A stretch of 64,000 nucleotides of DNA from Flavivirga aquatica. GTDB taxonomy: Bacteria > Bacteroidota > Bacteroidia > Flavobacteriales > Flavobacteriaceae. The translations under genes were made by a program, and so were the position numbers. Positions 43,101-51,288 of the stretch are shown here, in pieces. Numbering within the stretch: the stretch's first letter is position 1; every line of letters starts with the position of its first letter. The notes beneath the pieces are model-generated. The model was not told the origin of the DNA. It made no database searches and saw nothing but the letters and a program-made list of their open reading frames with translations. The stretch lies in assembly GCF_001747085.1 (NCBI RefSeq), contig NZ_MDJD01000007.1, positions 558,001-622,000 on the forward strand. The letters are read 5' to 3'.

Positions 43101-45729
43101 CCCATCAAGCGATAAGGAAGCGGCAAAAATGCTAGTATTCTCTTCAGATAAAGACAAATATAATGTAGGCGAAACTGCTAAAATTACTTTTGCTTCTGGA
43201 AGTGAAGGTCGCGCATTAATAAGTATTGAAAATGGTACTGAAGTTTTAGATAATAGTTGGATAAAAACAACACAAGGTGAAACTGTCGTTGATATTCCAA
43301 TAACTTCTGAAATGGCACCAAATATATTTATTAACATTTCTCTTTTACAACCACATGCCATAACTACTAACAATTTACCAATAAGACTTTATGGTATCAT
43401 TCCTATAATGGTTGAAGACCCAAGCACTAAACTTCAACCAGAATTAAAAATGCCAGATGTACTGCGTCCAGAACAAACATTTGAAGTTAAAATTTCAGAA
43501 AAAAATAATAAAGCAATAACCTATACTATTGCTGTGGTTGAAGAAGGTTTATTAGACTTAACCCGTTTTAAAACTCCAAACGCATGGCATGAATTTTATA
43601 AACGTGAAGCTTTAGGCGTAAAAACATGGGATATTTTTGATGATGTTATTGGTGCATATTCAGGTAGTATTGATCAAGTATTCGCTATAGGAGGAGATGG
43701 AAGTGCTGCAAAAGGAAAAAACAAAAAAGCAAACCGTTTTAAGCCTGTTGTAACCTATTTAGGACCTTTTTCTTTAAAAGCAGGAAAAAGTAGTGTTCAT
43801 AAAATTAAATTACCAAATTATATTGGCTCGGTACGTACCATGGTAGTTGCCGGAGACAAAACAAATGAAGCTTATGGAAGCATCGATAAATCTGTAGAAG
43901 TCAAAAAACCGCTTATGGTTTTAGCAACGCTTCCGCGGAAATTAAGCCCTGGTGAAAAAGTAACACTTCCTGTTACCGTTTTTGCTATGGAGCCTAAAGT
44001 AAAAAACGTTACTATTAGCCTGAAGCTAAGCAACGGTATTTCTATTGTTGGAGATAGTAAAAAATACTTAAGCTTTGCAAGACCAGATGAGCAAATGGCT
44101 TATTTTGAATTAGATGTTAGCAAAGCAAAAGGCATTAGTACAGTTGAAGTGATTGCAACAGGAAATGGTGAAAAATCAAACTATAAAGTTGAGTTAGATG
44201 TTGTAAATCCAAATCCAATATCATCAAAAGTTATTGATAATACTTTAGAAGCTAACGCAAATCAAACTATAACATTTTCAACCTTTGGAGTTTCTGGAAC
44301 CAATACTGCAACAATTGAGTTTTCTACTTTGCCTCCTATGGATTTTTCACGCAGATTACAATATTTAATCCAGTATCCTCACGGCTGTGTAGAGCAAACA
44401 ACATCTAGCGTATTTCCGCAATTATTTTTAAATGATATTTTCGATTTAACTCACGATAAAAAAAAACAAATTCAAACCAATATTGAAAATGGTATTAAAC
44501 GCCTAGGACATTTTCAAAGACCTAACGGCGGAATGAGCTATTGGATTGGAGAACATTCAGCTAACGATTGGGGAACCAGTTATTCGGGTCATTTTATGAT
44601 TGAAGCCGAAAGGAAAGGTTTTGTATTACCACTCACCTTTAAAAGCAACTGGATTTCGTACCAAAAACAAGCAGCTAGAGATTGGAGACCAAGTTATAGG
44701 AGTTACAATTCTGACTTAGCTCAAGCTTATAGATTATATACATTAGCATTAGCAGGAAGTCCAGATTTAGCAAGCATGAATAGACTTAGAGAGTTTAGCG
44801 AAATTTCTAATGAAGCTAAATGGCGATTAGCAGCTGCTTATGCATTAGCAGGTCAAAAAGAAGCAAGCCTGCAAATTTCACAGTCTGCAAATATTGAATT
44901 TAAACCTGTTCGTTATAATTATTACACTTATGGGTCGGTAGATAGAAATCGTGCTATGGCTTTAGAAACCATGGTACTTACTAAAAATTCTAAAATGCGT
45001 GACCTTGCCAAATATATAGCAAAAGATTTATCTAGCACACGTTGGATGAGTACGCAAACTGCTGCATACAGTTTATTAGCCATGGCAAAAATGGTAAACG
45101 CTAATGGCGGAAAAGCTTTAAAATTAAATTATAGCATAAACGGAAAAACGGAAACTATAGACACCAAAAGTGCCGTCGCTCAACGCGAACTTAAAGTTCT
45201 AGATGGTAACAACCAACTTTCGTTTACAAATAACATAAGTAATATTGTATATGTACGTGTTTTAAATTCTGGAAAATTACCATTGGACCAAGAATTAGTA
45301 GAACAACGTGGTTTAAGCATTTCCATACAATACAAAGACCTAAAAGGCAACAGAATTAATGTTTCTAAATTACAACAAGGGCAAGATTTTGTAGCCACTG
45401 TAAGCGTTAGTAATTTAAAAAATGCTGCCGTTAAAGATGTAGCCTTAACACAAATTTTCCCATCAGGTTGGGAAATAGTCAATACTAGATTTACAGCTTT
45501 TGGAGATAGTACCTCAAGTCAAGCAAGGTTTACAGATATTAGAGATGATCGTGTTAATTTCTATTTCGATTTAAGTAAAAAAGGTTCTCATGGTACAAAA
45601 ACCTTTAATGTTATGTTGAACGCCTCTTATTTAGGAACTTATTATTTACCAGGTGTTCAAGCTGAAGCTATGTACGATAATAAGTACTTAGTTAGAACTA
45701 AAGGACAATGGGTAGAAGTTGAGAAGTAA
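40153..45729 (+). CDS. Alpha-2-macroglobulin lipoprotein with thioester motif
   Basis: A very large 1858-residue envelope protein. MPLKKYLNLLLVLAITLAISC is a lipoprotein signal (Cys21). Many macroglobulin beta-sandwich domains follow, including GIKGYIYGERGVWRPGDTLHLTF and EDPSTKLQPELKMPDVLRPEQ, then the terpenoid-like thioester domain with GCVEQTTSS. Cys1412 and Gln1415 can form the protease-trapping thioester. Bacterial alpha-2-macroglobulins guard the periplasm against foreign proteases, usually with PbpC, which is not encoded next to it here. An acidic Tyr/Asp/Glu-rich loop (about residues 455-480) interrupts the N-terminal half. A hairpin terminator follows at 45781-45815. Confidence 0.93.
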   Translation: MPLKKYLNLLLVLAITLAISCKKKVVETDNLFKFRDYISYTTSGRTSIASPIQINLATEVEDWEMGQDITKELLSIKPHVEGKLTAGNKHTLIFTPDEHLEPDTEYSVVVKLGNIYNNIPNGYKDYTFQFKTIAPNFNVITNNLQSYSKKWQYLEGTIKSADIISLNNAKTLVEATQKGKKLSLVFNEAYKHAKVFEFKIDSINRLIDDSDILITWNGKPINANNKGENKINIPGINNFTIVETEVIQSPEQYLSINFSDPIKKQQNFDGLVTLQKVKNPKYVVNGNVLKVYPGSKLVGNIQVDIFQGIKNTYGFKLKKPFSETIAFEDIKPQVKLISNGTILPNSEELKFNFEAVNLSAVDVRVIKIFEDNVLQFLQDNNLNSTNRYDIKKVGRRIAKQTIPLQTKAENTGKWKAYSIDLSKFFKADAGAIYRIELSYEKSYSLYDCSSNAKVTSNDDDEYDDYYEEDYYQEDNADISIEDQELREEAYWDNLTYRYKNYAYNWREENNPCHDAYYGENKIVSQNLLASNLGAIVKRGTSNSYYFAVTNILNTNPEANAKVKLYNFQQQEIANATTDKDGLTLVDLDKHAAFAIISKGKNTTYIKLNDGNSLSLSKFDVSGHRLQRGIKGYIYGERGVWRPGDTLHLTFILNDKANKLPKAHPVKMEITDPNGKLVYKNVTSNNLNNFYNFTVTTATEYKTGNYNAKVSVGGATFYKDLKIETVKPNRLKIKVDFENDILTNTKPLKGTLDVKWLHGALGKNLKAEIKAKFSSSYTSFKNYKNYTFNDPTRTFQTEEINIFEGSVNEEGLADINNKLAVGKNAPGMLNVQFLVRAFENGGDFSMDAFTKQYAPYESFVGLRSPKGNAYGSFFTDENQNFDIAVVDANGKPVKRNNLEVKVYKIEWRWWWNSSYDNLSSYVSSSYHRPYTISKINTDANGKANFNIKIPDNDRGRYLIRIVDPISGHATGRTAYFYKNWWQKAPSSDKEAAKMLVFSSDKDKYNVGETAKITFASGSEGRALISIENGTEVLDNSWIKTTQGETVVDIPITSEMAPNIFINISLLQPHAITTNNLPIRLYGIIPIMVEDPSTKLQPELKMPDVLRPEQTFEVKISEKNNKAITYTIAVVEEGLLDLTRFKTPNAWHEFYKREALGVKTWDIFDDVIGAYSGSIDQVFAIGGDGSAAKGKNKKANRFKPVVTYLGPFSLKAGKSSVHKIKLPNYIGSVRTMVVAGDKTNEAYGSIDKSVEVKKPLMVLATLPRKLSPGEKVTLPVTVFAMEPKVKNVTISLKLSNGISIVGDSKKYLSFARPDEQMAYFELDVSKAKGISTVEVIATGNGEKSNYKVELDVVNPNPISSKVIDNTLEANANQTITFSTFGVSGTNTATIEFSTLPPMDFSRRLQYLIQYPHGCVEQTTSSVFPQLFLNDIFDLTHDKKKQIQTNIENGIKRLGHFQRPNGGMSYWIGEHSANDWGTSYSGHFMIEAERKGFVLPLTFKSNWISYQKQAARDWRPSYRSYNSDLAQAYRLYTLALAGSPDLASMNRLREFSEISNEAKWRLAAAYALAGQKEASLQISQSANIEFKPVRYNYYTYGSVDRNRAMALETMVLTKNSKMRDLAKYIAKDLSSTRWMSTQTAAYSLLAMAKMVNANGGKALKLNYSINGKTETIDTKSAVAQRELKVLDGNNQLSFTNNISNIVYVRVLNSGKLPLDQELVEQRGLSISIQYKDLKGNRINVSKLQQGQDFVATVSVSNLKNAAVKDVALTQIFPSGWEIVNTRFTAFGDSTSSQARFTDIRDDRVNFYFDLSKKGSHGTKTFNVMLNASYLGTYYLPGVQAEAMYDNKYLVRTKGQWVEVEK

Positions 45730-45780
45730 CAATATTTTATATCTAACGTTAAATAAATAGTTACAATTAAGTATAATTTT

Positions 45781-45815
45781 AAATCTCAGAGCGTTTCAAC
45801 TCTCTGGGATTTTTA
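45781..45815 (+). terminator. Terminator of the alpha-2-macroglobulin gene
   Basis: AAATCTCAGAG pairs with CTCTGGGATTT (one G-T pair) around a 10-base loop and ends in TTTTT. It lies 51 bases after the stop codon. Confidence 0.75.
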
Positions 45816-46130
45816 CTTTATATGTTCTAATTTTAATGTTCTTTTATTTCTATACAAGAGTAGTTTACAAAAAAACGAAATAAAAATCTTCTGTAAAACA
45901 AGATCAATTCATTAAATAGCATTGATTTCTAATATCTCCTTAAGTTAAAATTGGTTGTATAATCTGCTATAGAATTAATGTCAGATTCAAAGATGTCCAA
46001 AAATAGGAAAAATACACAATTTTATACATAAGTTCTTTTAAATTAATTTCTACATGTTCCATAAATATATAGAAATAACAGACAAACGAATAGAGTTGGA
46101 TTAAGATTTTTTAGGAATCTAGAATTAATA
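45816..46130. other. Spacer without recognisable genes
   Basis: This stretch is AT-rich and has no family-like reading frame on either strand. In other genomes the pbpC partner of alpha-2-macroglobulin may lie here, but no trace of it was seen. Confidence 0.55.
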
Positions 46131-46178
46131 TAAAACCCCCAATTATAAATCAATAATTTAAATAGTGGTGGGGTTTTA
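46131..46178 (-). terminator. Terminator-like hairpin after the DUF4386 fragment
   Basis: TAAAACCCC (46131-46139) and GGGGTTTTA (46170-46178) are perfectly complementary around a 30-base AT-rich loop. It lies 37 bases after the minus-strand stop at 46216. Confidence 0.55.
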
Positions 46179-46215
46179 ACTCTATTCTTTATTATGCTTT
46201 CGTTTTTTCTAAATG

Positions 46216-46581
46216 TCATTCAAAAGTCTTAATTCTCGACCCTTTAATTAAAAGCCATAACATAAAAATTAATTCTCCCATTGTAAAAATAAATAAGAAT
46301 TGTGTATTTATTTCAGGAAAAAGAAATGTACTAAAATTATCAATCACCCAACTTAAACCAGCAATTAATAAAAAAACTCCAAAAAGTTTTGGGATGTAAG
46401 TTGCTTTATAAACTAAATAACCAAGAAGAATTAGATAAACTCCGAAAATTATTAGCCCAAAACTGCCTTCAATTCTAAAGGCTTTTATATGTAGCAATAT
46501 ACTATCATTTATTTGGCCAATTTCAGTATCCTTTAAATATTCTATGAACAGGGCAATAAATTCTTCCATCTCCAAGTTCAA
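46216..46581 (-). pseudogene. C-terminal fragment of a DUF4386-type membrane protein
   Basis: The reading shows three hydrophobic helices and the pieces EGSFGLIIFGVYLILLGYLV, YIPKLFGVFLLIAGLSWVID and GELIFMLWLLIKGSRIK, as in the C-terminal half of DUF4386 membrane proteins (normally about 230 residues with six helices). Only about 120 codons are present. The N-terminal half is missing, and the frame begins at a TTG or an ATG five codons in. The sequence directly upstream encodes an unrelated scrap in another frame (VPNSKWVTHDKDSQGEINIS…), so the fragment was probably joined to other DNA by deletion or recombination. Confidence 0.65.
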
Positions 46582-46646
46582 CCGAAATATTTATTTCTCC
46601 TTGTGAATCTTTATCGTGCGTTACCCATTTTGAATTCGGTACATTT

Positions 46647-47161
46647 TTAATTCATGTAATTGTTTACAGTTTCCCATTTAGGGTCTTGATTTATTTCATA
46701 TCCGAAACCTCTAATTAATCCTTCTTTATTTATTTGAGTTTGTAGCCATTGATGAACTTTTTCAGGGTCATCAAGATAAATGTAAACATCCAAAAAAGTG
46801 TCACTAAATAAATGTCCAACGTAATGAGCTGTTGTTATTTCTTTTATTTTTTTAAGAAGTTCATCTTCAAATCGGTTGGCAATAGGGATTTCTTCCGATT
46901 CTGGAAGTCCGTTTTCTTTACAATTTTCTAGTTTAAGTCCAATTGAAATACTTAAACACCAAGGGAATTTCGATTTCTTATCATAATTTTTATATGCCAT
47001 ATTAAACGAACCAACGACTGGATTTCCGTTTTCAAGTGTAGCTTCCAATATCGAAAATTTTTCTTCAGGAAATGTTTTGTCTGATGCCGAATTTTTATTT
47101 TGTCCGTATCCAAATAGTCATGTAAGAACCCCATTGTCAGTATTAAAATTTTGTGTTTCAT
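46647..47161 (-). pseudogene. Frameshifted DUF695-type secreted protein gene
   Basis: The longest clean piece (46647-47048, 133 codons) contains PWCLSISIGLKLENCKENGLP, FEDELLKKI and DVYIYLDDPEKVHQWL, then a second half with GFGYEINQDPKWETV, as in DUF695 proteins. Upstream in the same frame it continues GQNKNSASDKTFPEEKFSIL and reaches a stop near 47120. A different frame supplies a start at 47161 with MKHKILILTMGFL, a signal-peptide beginning. One base inserted at about 47115-47125 would join them into a secreted protein of about 171 residues. The role is unknown. Confidence 0.65.
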
Positions 47162-47324
47162 TGTTTTTTCTGCTCGTTACCAACAATGGAATAAACACAC
47201 CAATATATCTGTTTTTTTAATGGATGTAAACCAATATGGTATGCTAATTTAAAGCTTTTGAAAGATAGTTTCTGCATATATAAAAACATAGAAGAATTTA
47301 TTATAAATATTATTTTTAAAACAC

Positions 47325-47738
47325 CTATCCTTGAATCATGTCGTGTTTAGGCCATTTGCAAGCTATATAAAATATTATTAACAAAGCGATTATTTCTATT
47401 GTTGCGAAAAATATATATGAGATAGGAGGATTAGTAAGCCCTCCAAAGATGACATAAATAATAGAAATTGGAACAGCAATAAAATTGCATATTCTATTCC
47501 ATTTTCTGGATAATATTCTTGATAATAAAATTAAAATAATGGGTATTTCTAATAAAATAGAAAAGGTAAGTACTACTCCAGAGGTTAGTTCCTTACTAGC
47601 TTGTTCCAATAATTCTAGATACCCAGGTCTTAGCATACCCATAATATCGGCATATATCATATTAATAAGTACAAATATCCAAAGTGTTGATAATACTATT
47701 TTACTTTCAATAGGTAAATTTTTCTTTTCTGTTTTCAT
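47325..47738 (-). CDS. DUF6326 family membrane protein
   Basis: A 137-residue inner-membrane protein with four hydrophobic helices. The start MKTEKKNLPIESKIVLSTLWIFVLINMIYADIMGMLRPG matches DUF6326, including the conserved YADI turn between helix one and the next loop. The frame is open further upstream to 47804, but that part has no similarity, so the ATG at 47738 is chosen. It lies 66 bases after the AraC-type regulator gene on the same strand and may be regulated with it. The function is unknown. Confidence 0.75.
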   Translation of the reverse strand: MKTEKKNLPIESKIVLSTLWIFVLINMIYADIMGMLRPGYLELLEQASKELTSGVVLTFSILLEIPIILILLSRILSRKWNRICNFIAVPISIIYVIFGGLTNPPISYIFFATIEIIALLIIFYIACKWPKHDMIQG

Positions 47739-47804
47739 TATTATATTTTTTTGTAATACAAAAATGAGTTGATAAAAAAAACATGGCTTGATTAATAAAG
47801 TCAA

Positions 47805-48656
47805 TTACTTGACTGAAAAATTCATTCTATAAATAGTAGGGCTAACGCTATATTTTTTCTTAAAAGCTCTAGATAAATGCTCGGGGCTACTAAAACCACA
47901 CTCGTATCCAATATTACTAATAGAGTCTTGAGATACTTTTAATAGAGTAGCTACCTTTTCTATTTTTTTGTCTACGATGTAAGCATTAGGCGTTGTTTTA
48001 TAAACTTCTTTAAACCTTCGATTGAAGGTTGATATACTGCAATTAGTTACCATTGCTAAGTTTTCAATAGATGATGTTGTATTAATATGAGCATCTATTA
48101 ATTCTTTGAAAGTAAAGGTTCTTTCTGAAAAAAGGCTTTTTATAATTTGTTTAATATCCTCAGCATTTTCACTTTGAAGTAATAGAAGAATGATTTCTTT
48201 TAATTTCAGTTTTAAAATGTTTTCTGTTAAGGCTTCTTTATTTTTAAACAATTGTAAAACCCCATCAAAATAATGTTTTACAAAGCTTTTAGAAGCAGAC
48301 TGAACAACATATTGAGTTACAGGAGTTTCTAAATCCTCCCAAAGTTCAGGTTTAGTTCCTTGAAAAACTTGATGCAATAAATCTTTACCAAAGTGTACAA
48401 TTATTGAATCTATAATCCCTTTTGGTTGTTTAGAAATCATTGAGCCTGCAGTTAATCCGCAGAGCGAAAGAATGACTTGTTCTGGTTTTGCAACAATGTT
48501 TTCAGATTCAGATAACGGCTGTCCTTCTCCTTTTAAGATGTAAACAAAGCAAGCTTCATTTGGCAACGGAAGCGTTTCTTCCATAGGTGTTGTTAGACTT
48601 ATTTTTGTAAATAAAGGGCAGTCAAACAGGGTTATCGTTTCATGAGATTTTATCAT
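47805..48656 (-). CDS. AraC-family transcriptional regulator
   Basis: A 283-residue regulator. The N-terminal half resembles the cupin-like sensing domain of ExsA/AraC_N-type regulators (ETITLFDCPLFTKISLTT…). The C-terminal 100 residues form the two helix-turn-helix units of AraC: SSIENLAMVTNCSISTFNRRFKEVY and DSISNIGYECGFSSPEHLSRAFKKKYSVSPTIYR. It lies 25 bases after a serine hydrolase gene and upstream of the DUF6326 gene. It may control these neighbours; the signal is not known. Confidence 0.9.
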   Translation of the reverse strand: MIKSHETITLFDCPLFTKISLTTPMEETLPLPNEACFVYILKGEGQPLSESENIVAKPEQVILSLCGLTAGSMISKQPKGIIDSIIVHFGKDLLHQVFQGTKPELWEDLETPVTQYVVQSASKSFVKHYFDGVLQLFKNKEALTENILKLKLKEIILLLLQSENAEDIKQIIKSLFSERTFTFKELIDAHINTTSSIENLAMVTNCSISTFNRRFKEVYKTTPNAYIVDKKIEKVATLLKVSQDSISNIGYECGFSSPEHLSRAFKKKYSVSPTIYRMNFSVK

Positions 48657-48681
48657 TTTCAGCTAAATTAAAATATGTTTT

Positions 48682-50484
48682 TTAAGCCCATAACTTAAAA
48701 GGAATTAAGTTCCAATAGGCTAATATTATTGACCATTGAAGAATAAATAGAATTGCAATAACATCAATTTTTAATGGTTTATTCTTTCTTGCTTTAATCA
48801 ACCCAAAAATCATTGCTAAAGGGATTATTCCAGTAACTATAGTCAATAAAACATTTCCCATGGTCATATCACCTAAATTAAGGATGGACTGCGTTAAAAG
48901 AAAAGGTATTGGAATTAATAAACAAGCTATAGCACTAAATGGAACTGTTAGTATTTGATTTTTCTTAAATAATTTGTTTTGAATTAGAAGATAAAAACCT
49001 CGGCTTATTACCAATATGATGCCTACAAGGCCAAGTGTAAAACTAAACCATAGCATGCTTAAATAAAGAATACTTACTTTTTCATACGTTACTAAACCAT
49101 TACTAATAATTTGGTTTTTATTGTCTTCATATAAAACGTGAGAAGCTTTCACCTTATTTTTTACTTTAAACAAATTTTCACCTACAGGTAAAAGGTAGTA
49201 GCTTTTCTTTTGAAGTGACGCTATTTTTAGTTTATTATCAACGGCATCTACTTTTATGGAATTAAAAAGTAAATCAAAGTAAGCCGATACCTCAAATCGA
49301 ACAGGGTTTAGTCTGTAAAAACCATAATAATCTTCAATATTATTTGGTAAACTGTTTTGGATTTCTTGTTTTTTGGGCTTTTCAATTTTTAAATAATCAA
49401 TGAAAATTTTGTTGAATTTTTGATAGTTAGCTATTTCGCTATCCATATTAAAACTGATAAAAAAGGCCTTTTTCTCTTTTGGAAATACATGAAATGTTGC
49501 TCTATAGCCAATTATGTTTCCACTATGGTAATACCCCAAAACACCATGTCTGTCTGTGTGGTTAAATCCAAATTGATAACCTCCACTTAAACCATGTTTA
49601 TTAGCGTCTGTTGTTGTTGGTTCCCCCATTTGGTTTAATAGTTCTTTTTTTATGAATGGTTTTTCATTGATACTTCCATTACCCAATAAAAACTTAGCCA
49701 ATAAAGCCATATCATGTGCGGTTGTAGTAAACTGTCCCGCTGCTCTAATATGCATAGGTACATTTTCTTGAGTGCTTCCATCTTCAAAATGTCCCATAGC
49801 TAAACTTTCATCTGCATTTTCCGTAGTTTGAGAAGTAAATTGAAAAGTACTATGTTTCATTCCTAAGGGGGCTAAAAGGTTTTTATGTAAATAGCTTTCA
49901 TAGGATTCTCCTGTAATTTCCTCTATAATTATCCCTAAAATAGTGTATCCAATATTAGAGTAAGAAAATCGTGTGCCTGGTTTGGTTCGGACTTTTAATA
50001 CCGATATATCTTCAGAAACAATAGATTTTAGAGGTGTGGTTGAGGTTATTTTTGTGCTAAATATTTGCCATAATTTTGCGTCTTGTAATCCAGAAGTATG
50101 ATTTAGTAAATCCCTTACGGTAATGGGATTTGTTGTTGCCCAAGGATTATTCAACTGCAGATTAGGCACAATAGTATTTACGGGTGCATCAATAGTTAAC
50201 TTATTTTGACTAGATAATCGAAGAATACCTAATGCAATAAGTGTTTTTGTTATCGAGCCAACTTGTACTTTATCAGTACTACTCAGTTTTTCTTTAGAAA
50301 CAATATTTTTTAGACCTACTGCTCCAGTTGTAATTTCACCGTTTAAGACTGTAGACCATACTGCTCCAGTTAAACCTTGACTTATAAGTGTTTGTTCTAA
50401 TTCTTTTTCAAGAATTATATCTTGTTGCGCGTTTAACAAGAAATTTGAACATAAAATAAGAGCTAAAAAAAAATATTTAAACAT
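48682..50484 (-). CDS. Beta-lactamase-type serine hydrolase with membrane tail
   Basis: A 600-residue exported protein. Signal MFKYFFLALILCSNFLLNA precedes a class C beta-lactamase/D-peptidase-like domain. The nucleophile motif is GSITK (Ser77, Lys80) and the second motif is YSN (Tyr175-Asn177). HSGNIIGYRATF supplies the third (HxG) motif near residue 325. A middle domain of about 110 residues follows, and the C-terminus has four membrane helices (about 475-595), anchoring it. Substrates could be D-amino-acid peptides, esters or cell-wall material. It lies between a LytTR regulator and an AraC regulator on the same strand. Confidence 0.85.
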   Translation of the reverse strand: MFKYFFLALILCSNFLLNAQQDIILEKELEQTLISQGLTGAVWSTVLNGEITTGAVGLKNIVSKEKLSSTDKVQVGSITKTLIALGILRLSSQNKLTIDAPVNTIVPNLQLNNPWATTNPITVRDLLNHTSGLQDAKLWQIFSTKITSTTPLKSIVSEDISVLKVRTKPGTRFSYSNIGYTILGIIIEEITGESYESYLHKNLLAPLGMKHSTFQFTSQTTENADESLAMGHFEDGSTQENVPMHIRAAGQFTTTAHDMALLAKFLLGNGSINEKPFIKKELLNQMGEPTTTDANKHGLSGGYQFGFNHTDRHGVLGYYHSGNIIGYRATFHVFPKEKKAFFISFNMDSEIANYQKFNKIFIDYLKIEKPKKQEIQNSLPNNIEDYYGFYRLNPVRFEVSAYFDLLFNSIKVDAVDNKLKIASLQKKSYYLLPVGENLFKVKNKVKASHVLYEDNKNQIISNGLVTYEKVSILYLSMLWFSFTLGLVGIILVISRGFYLLIQNKLFKKNQILTVPFSAIACLLIPIPFLLTQSILNLGDMTMGNVLLTIVTGIIPLAMIFGLIKARKNKPLKIDVIAILFILQWSIILAYWNLIPFKLWA

Positions 50485-50577
50485 AATAACTTGTTTTGAA
50501 TGATGACGATTCTTTTTATTGTTTGTTACAAATTAGTAGTTTATTATGGATTTTTTACGTGCCTTTTTTTTATAAAA

Positions 50578-51288
50578 TCATGTCTTTTTTAACAATTCAA
50601 AAACACGTTGTTTGTAACTAATTCCTATGGGTATTTCAATATCATCAAGCTCAACATCTTGATTTGTAAAGGCTGTTATTTTTTTAGAATTAACAATATA
50701 AGAACGGTGTGTGCGAATGAAAAAAGGAGGAAGCATGTTTTCAAAAACACTTATTTTTTCTTTGGTAGTGATAGTTTCTTCATAAGTATGAATTCTAACA
50801 TAATCTTTTAAACTTTCAGCATATATAATATCATTAAATAAAACTCTATAATGTTTTTTATTCATATTTACCTGTAAATAATTAGGTATGTCTTCAGTAG
50901 ATTCTATACGTGATGATTGCGAATTTAGAGTTGAAACCGACTTAAAATATTTGTCTATAGCTTTAAAAAAACGATCAAACGGAATGGGTTTTAATAAATA
51001 ATCAAGCACTTCCAGTTCGTAACTTTCTAACGCATATTCTCTATAAGCTGTGGTTAAAATAACCTTAGGCGGATTGCTTAATGATTTTAAAAAATCTATA
51101 CCCGTAAGTGTTGGCATTTGAATGTCTAGAAAAAGCAAGTCTACATGTTTAACTTTTAAAATTTCAAAAGCTTCAAGCGCATTATGGCAAGTCGCTAAAA
51201 CTTCTAATTGTGGAATTTTAGAAACATAATTAGCAATTAAAGCACATGCTAAAGGTTTGTCATCAATTATTAGACATTGGGTTTTAAC
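50578..51288 (-). CDS. LytTR response regulator lacking a normal start codon
   Basis: The protein has a receiver domain and a C-terminal LytTR DNA-binding domain (HYRVLFNDIIYAESLKDYVRIHT…, FFIRTHRSYIVN). The full receiver, including the acidic pair CLIIDDKPLA, is open back to position 51288, where the expected start codon reads GTT directly overlapping the kinase stop TAG. No ATG, GTG or TTG precedes the acidic pair in this frame. The first usual start (TTG at 51138) would delete the first 50 residues and leave only the phosphoacceptor segment LLFLDIQMP. A single G-to-T change from an ancestral GTG would explain it. It partners the kinase at 51288-52367. Confidence 0.75.
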   Translation of the reverse strand, partial: VKTQCLIIDDKPLACALIANYVSKIPQLEVLATCHNALEAFEILKVKHVDLLFLDIQMPTLTGIDFLKSLSNPPKVILTTAYREYALESYELEVLDYLLKPIPFDRFFKAIDKYFKSVSTLNSQSSRIESTEDIPNYLQVNMNKKHYRVLFNDIIYAESLKDYVRIHTYEETITTKEKISVFENMLPPFFIRTHRSYIVNSKKITAFTNQDVELDDIEIPIGISYKQRVFELLKKT

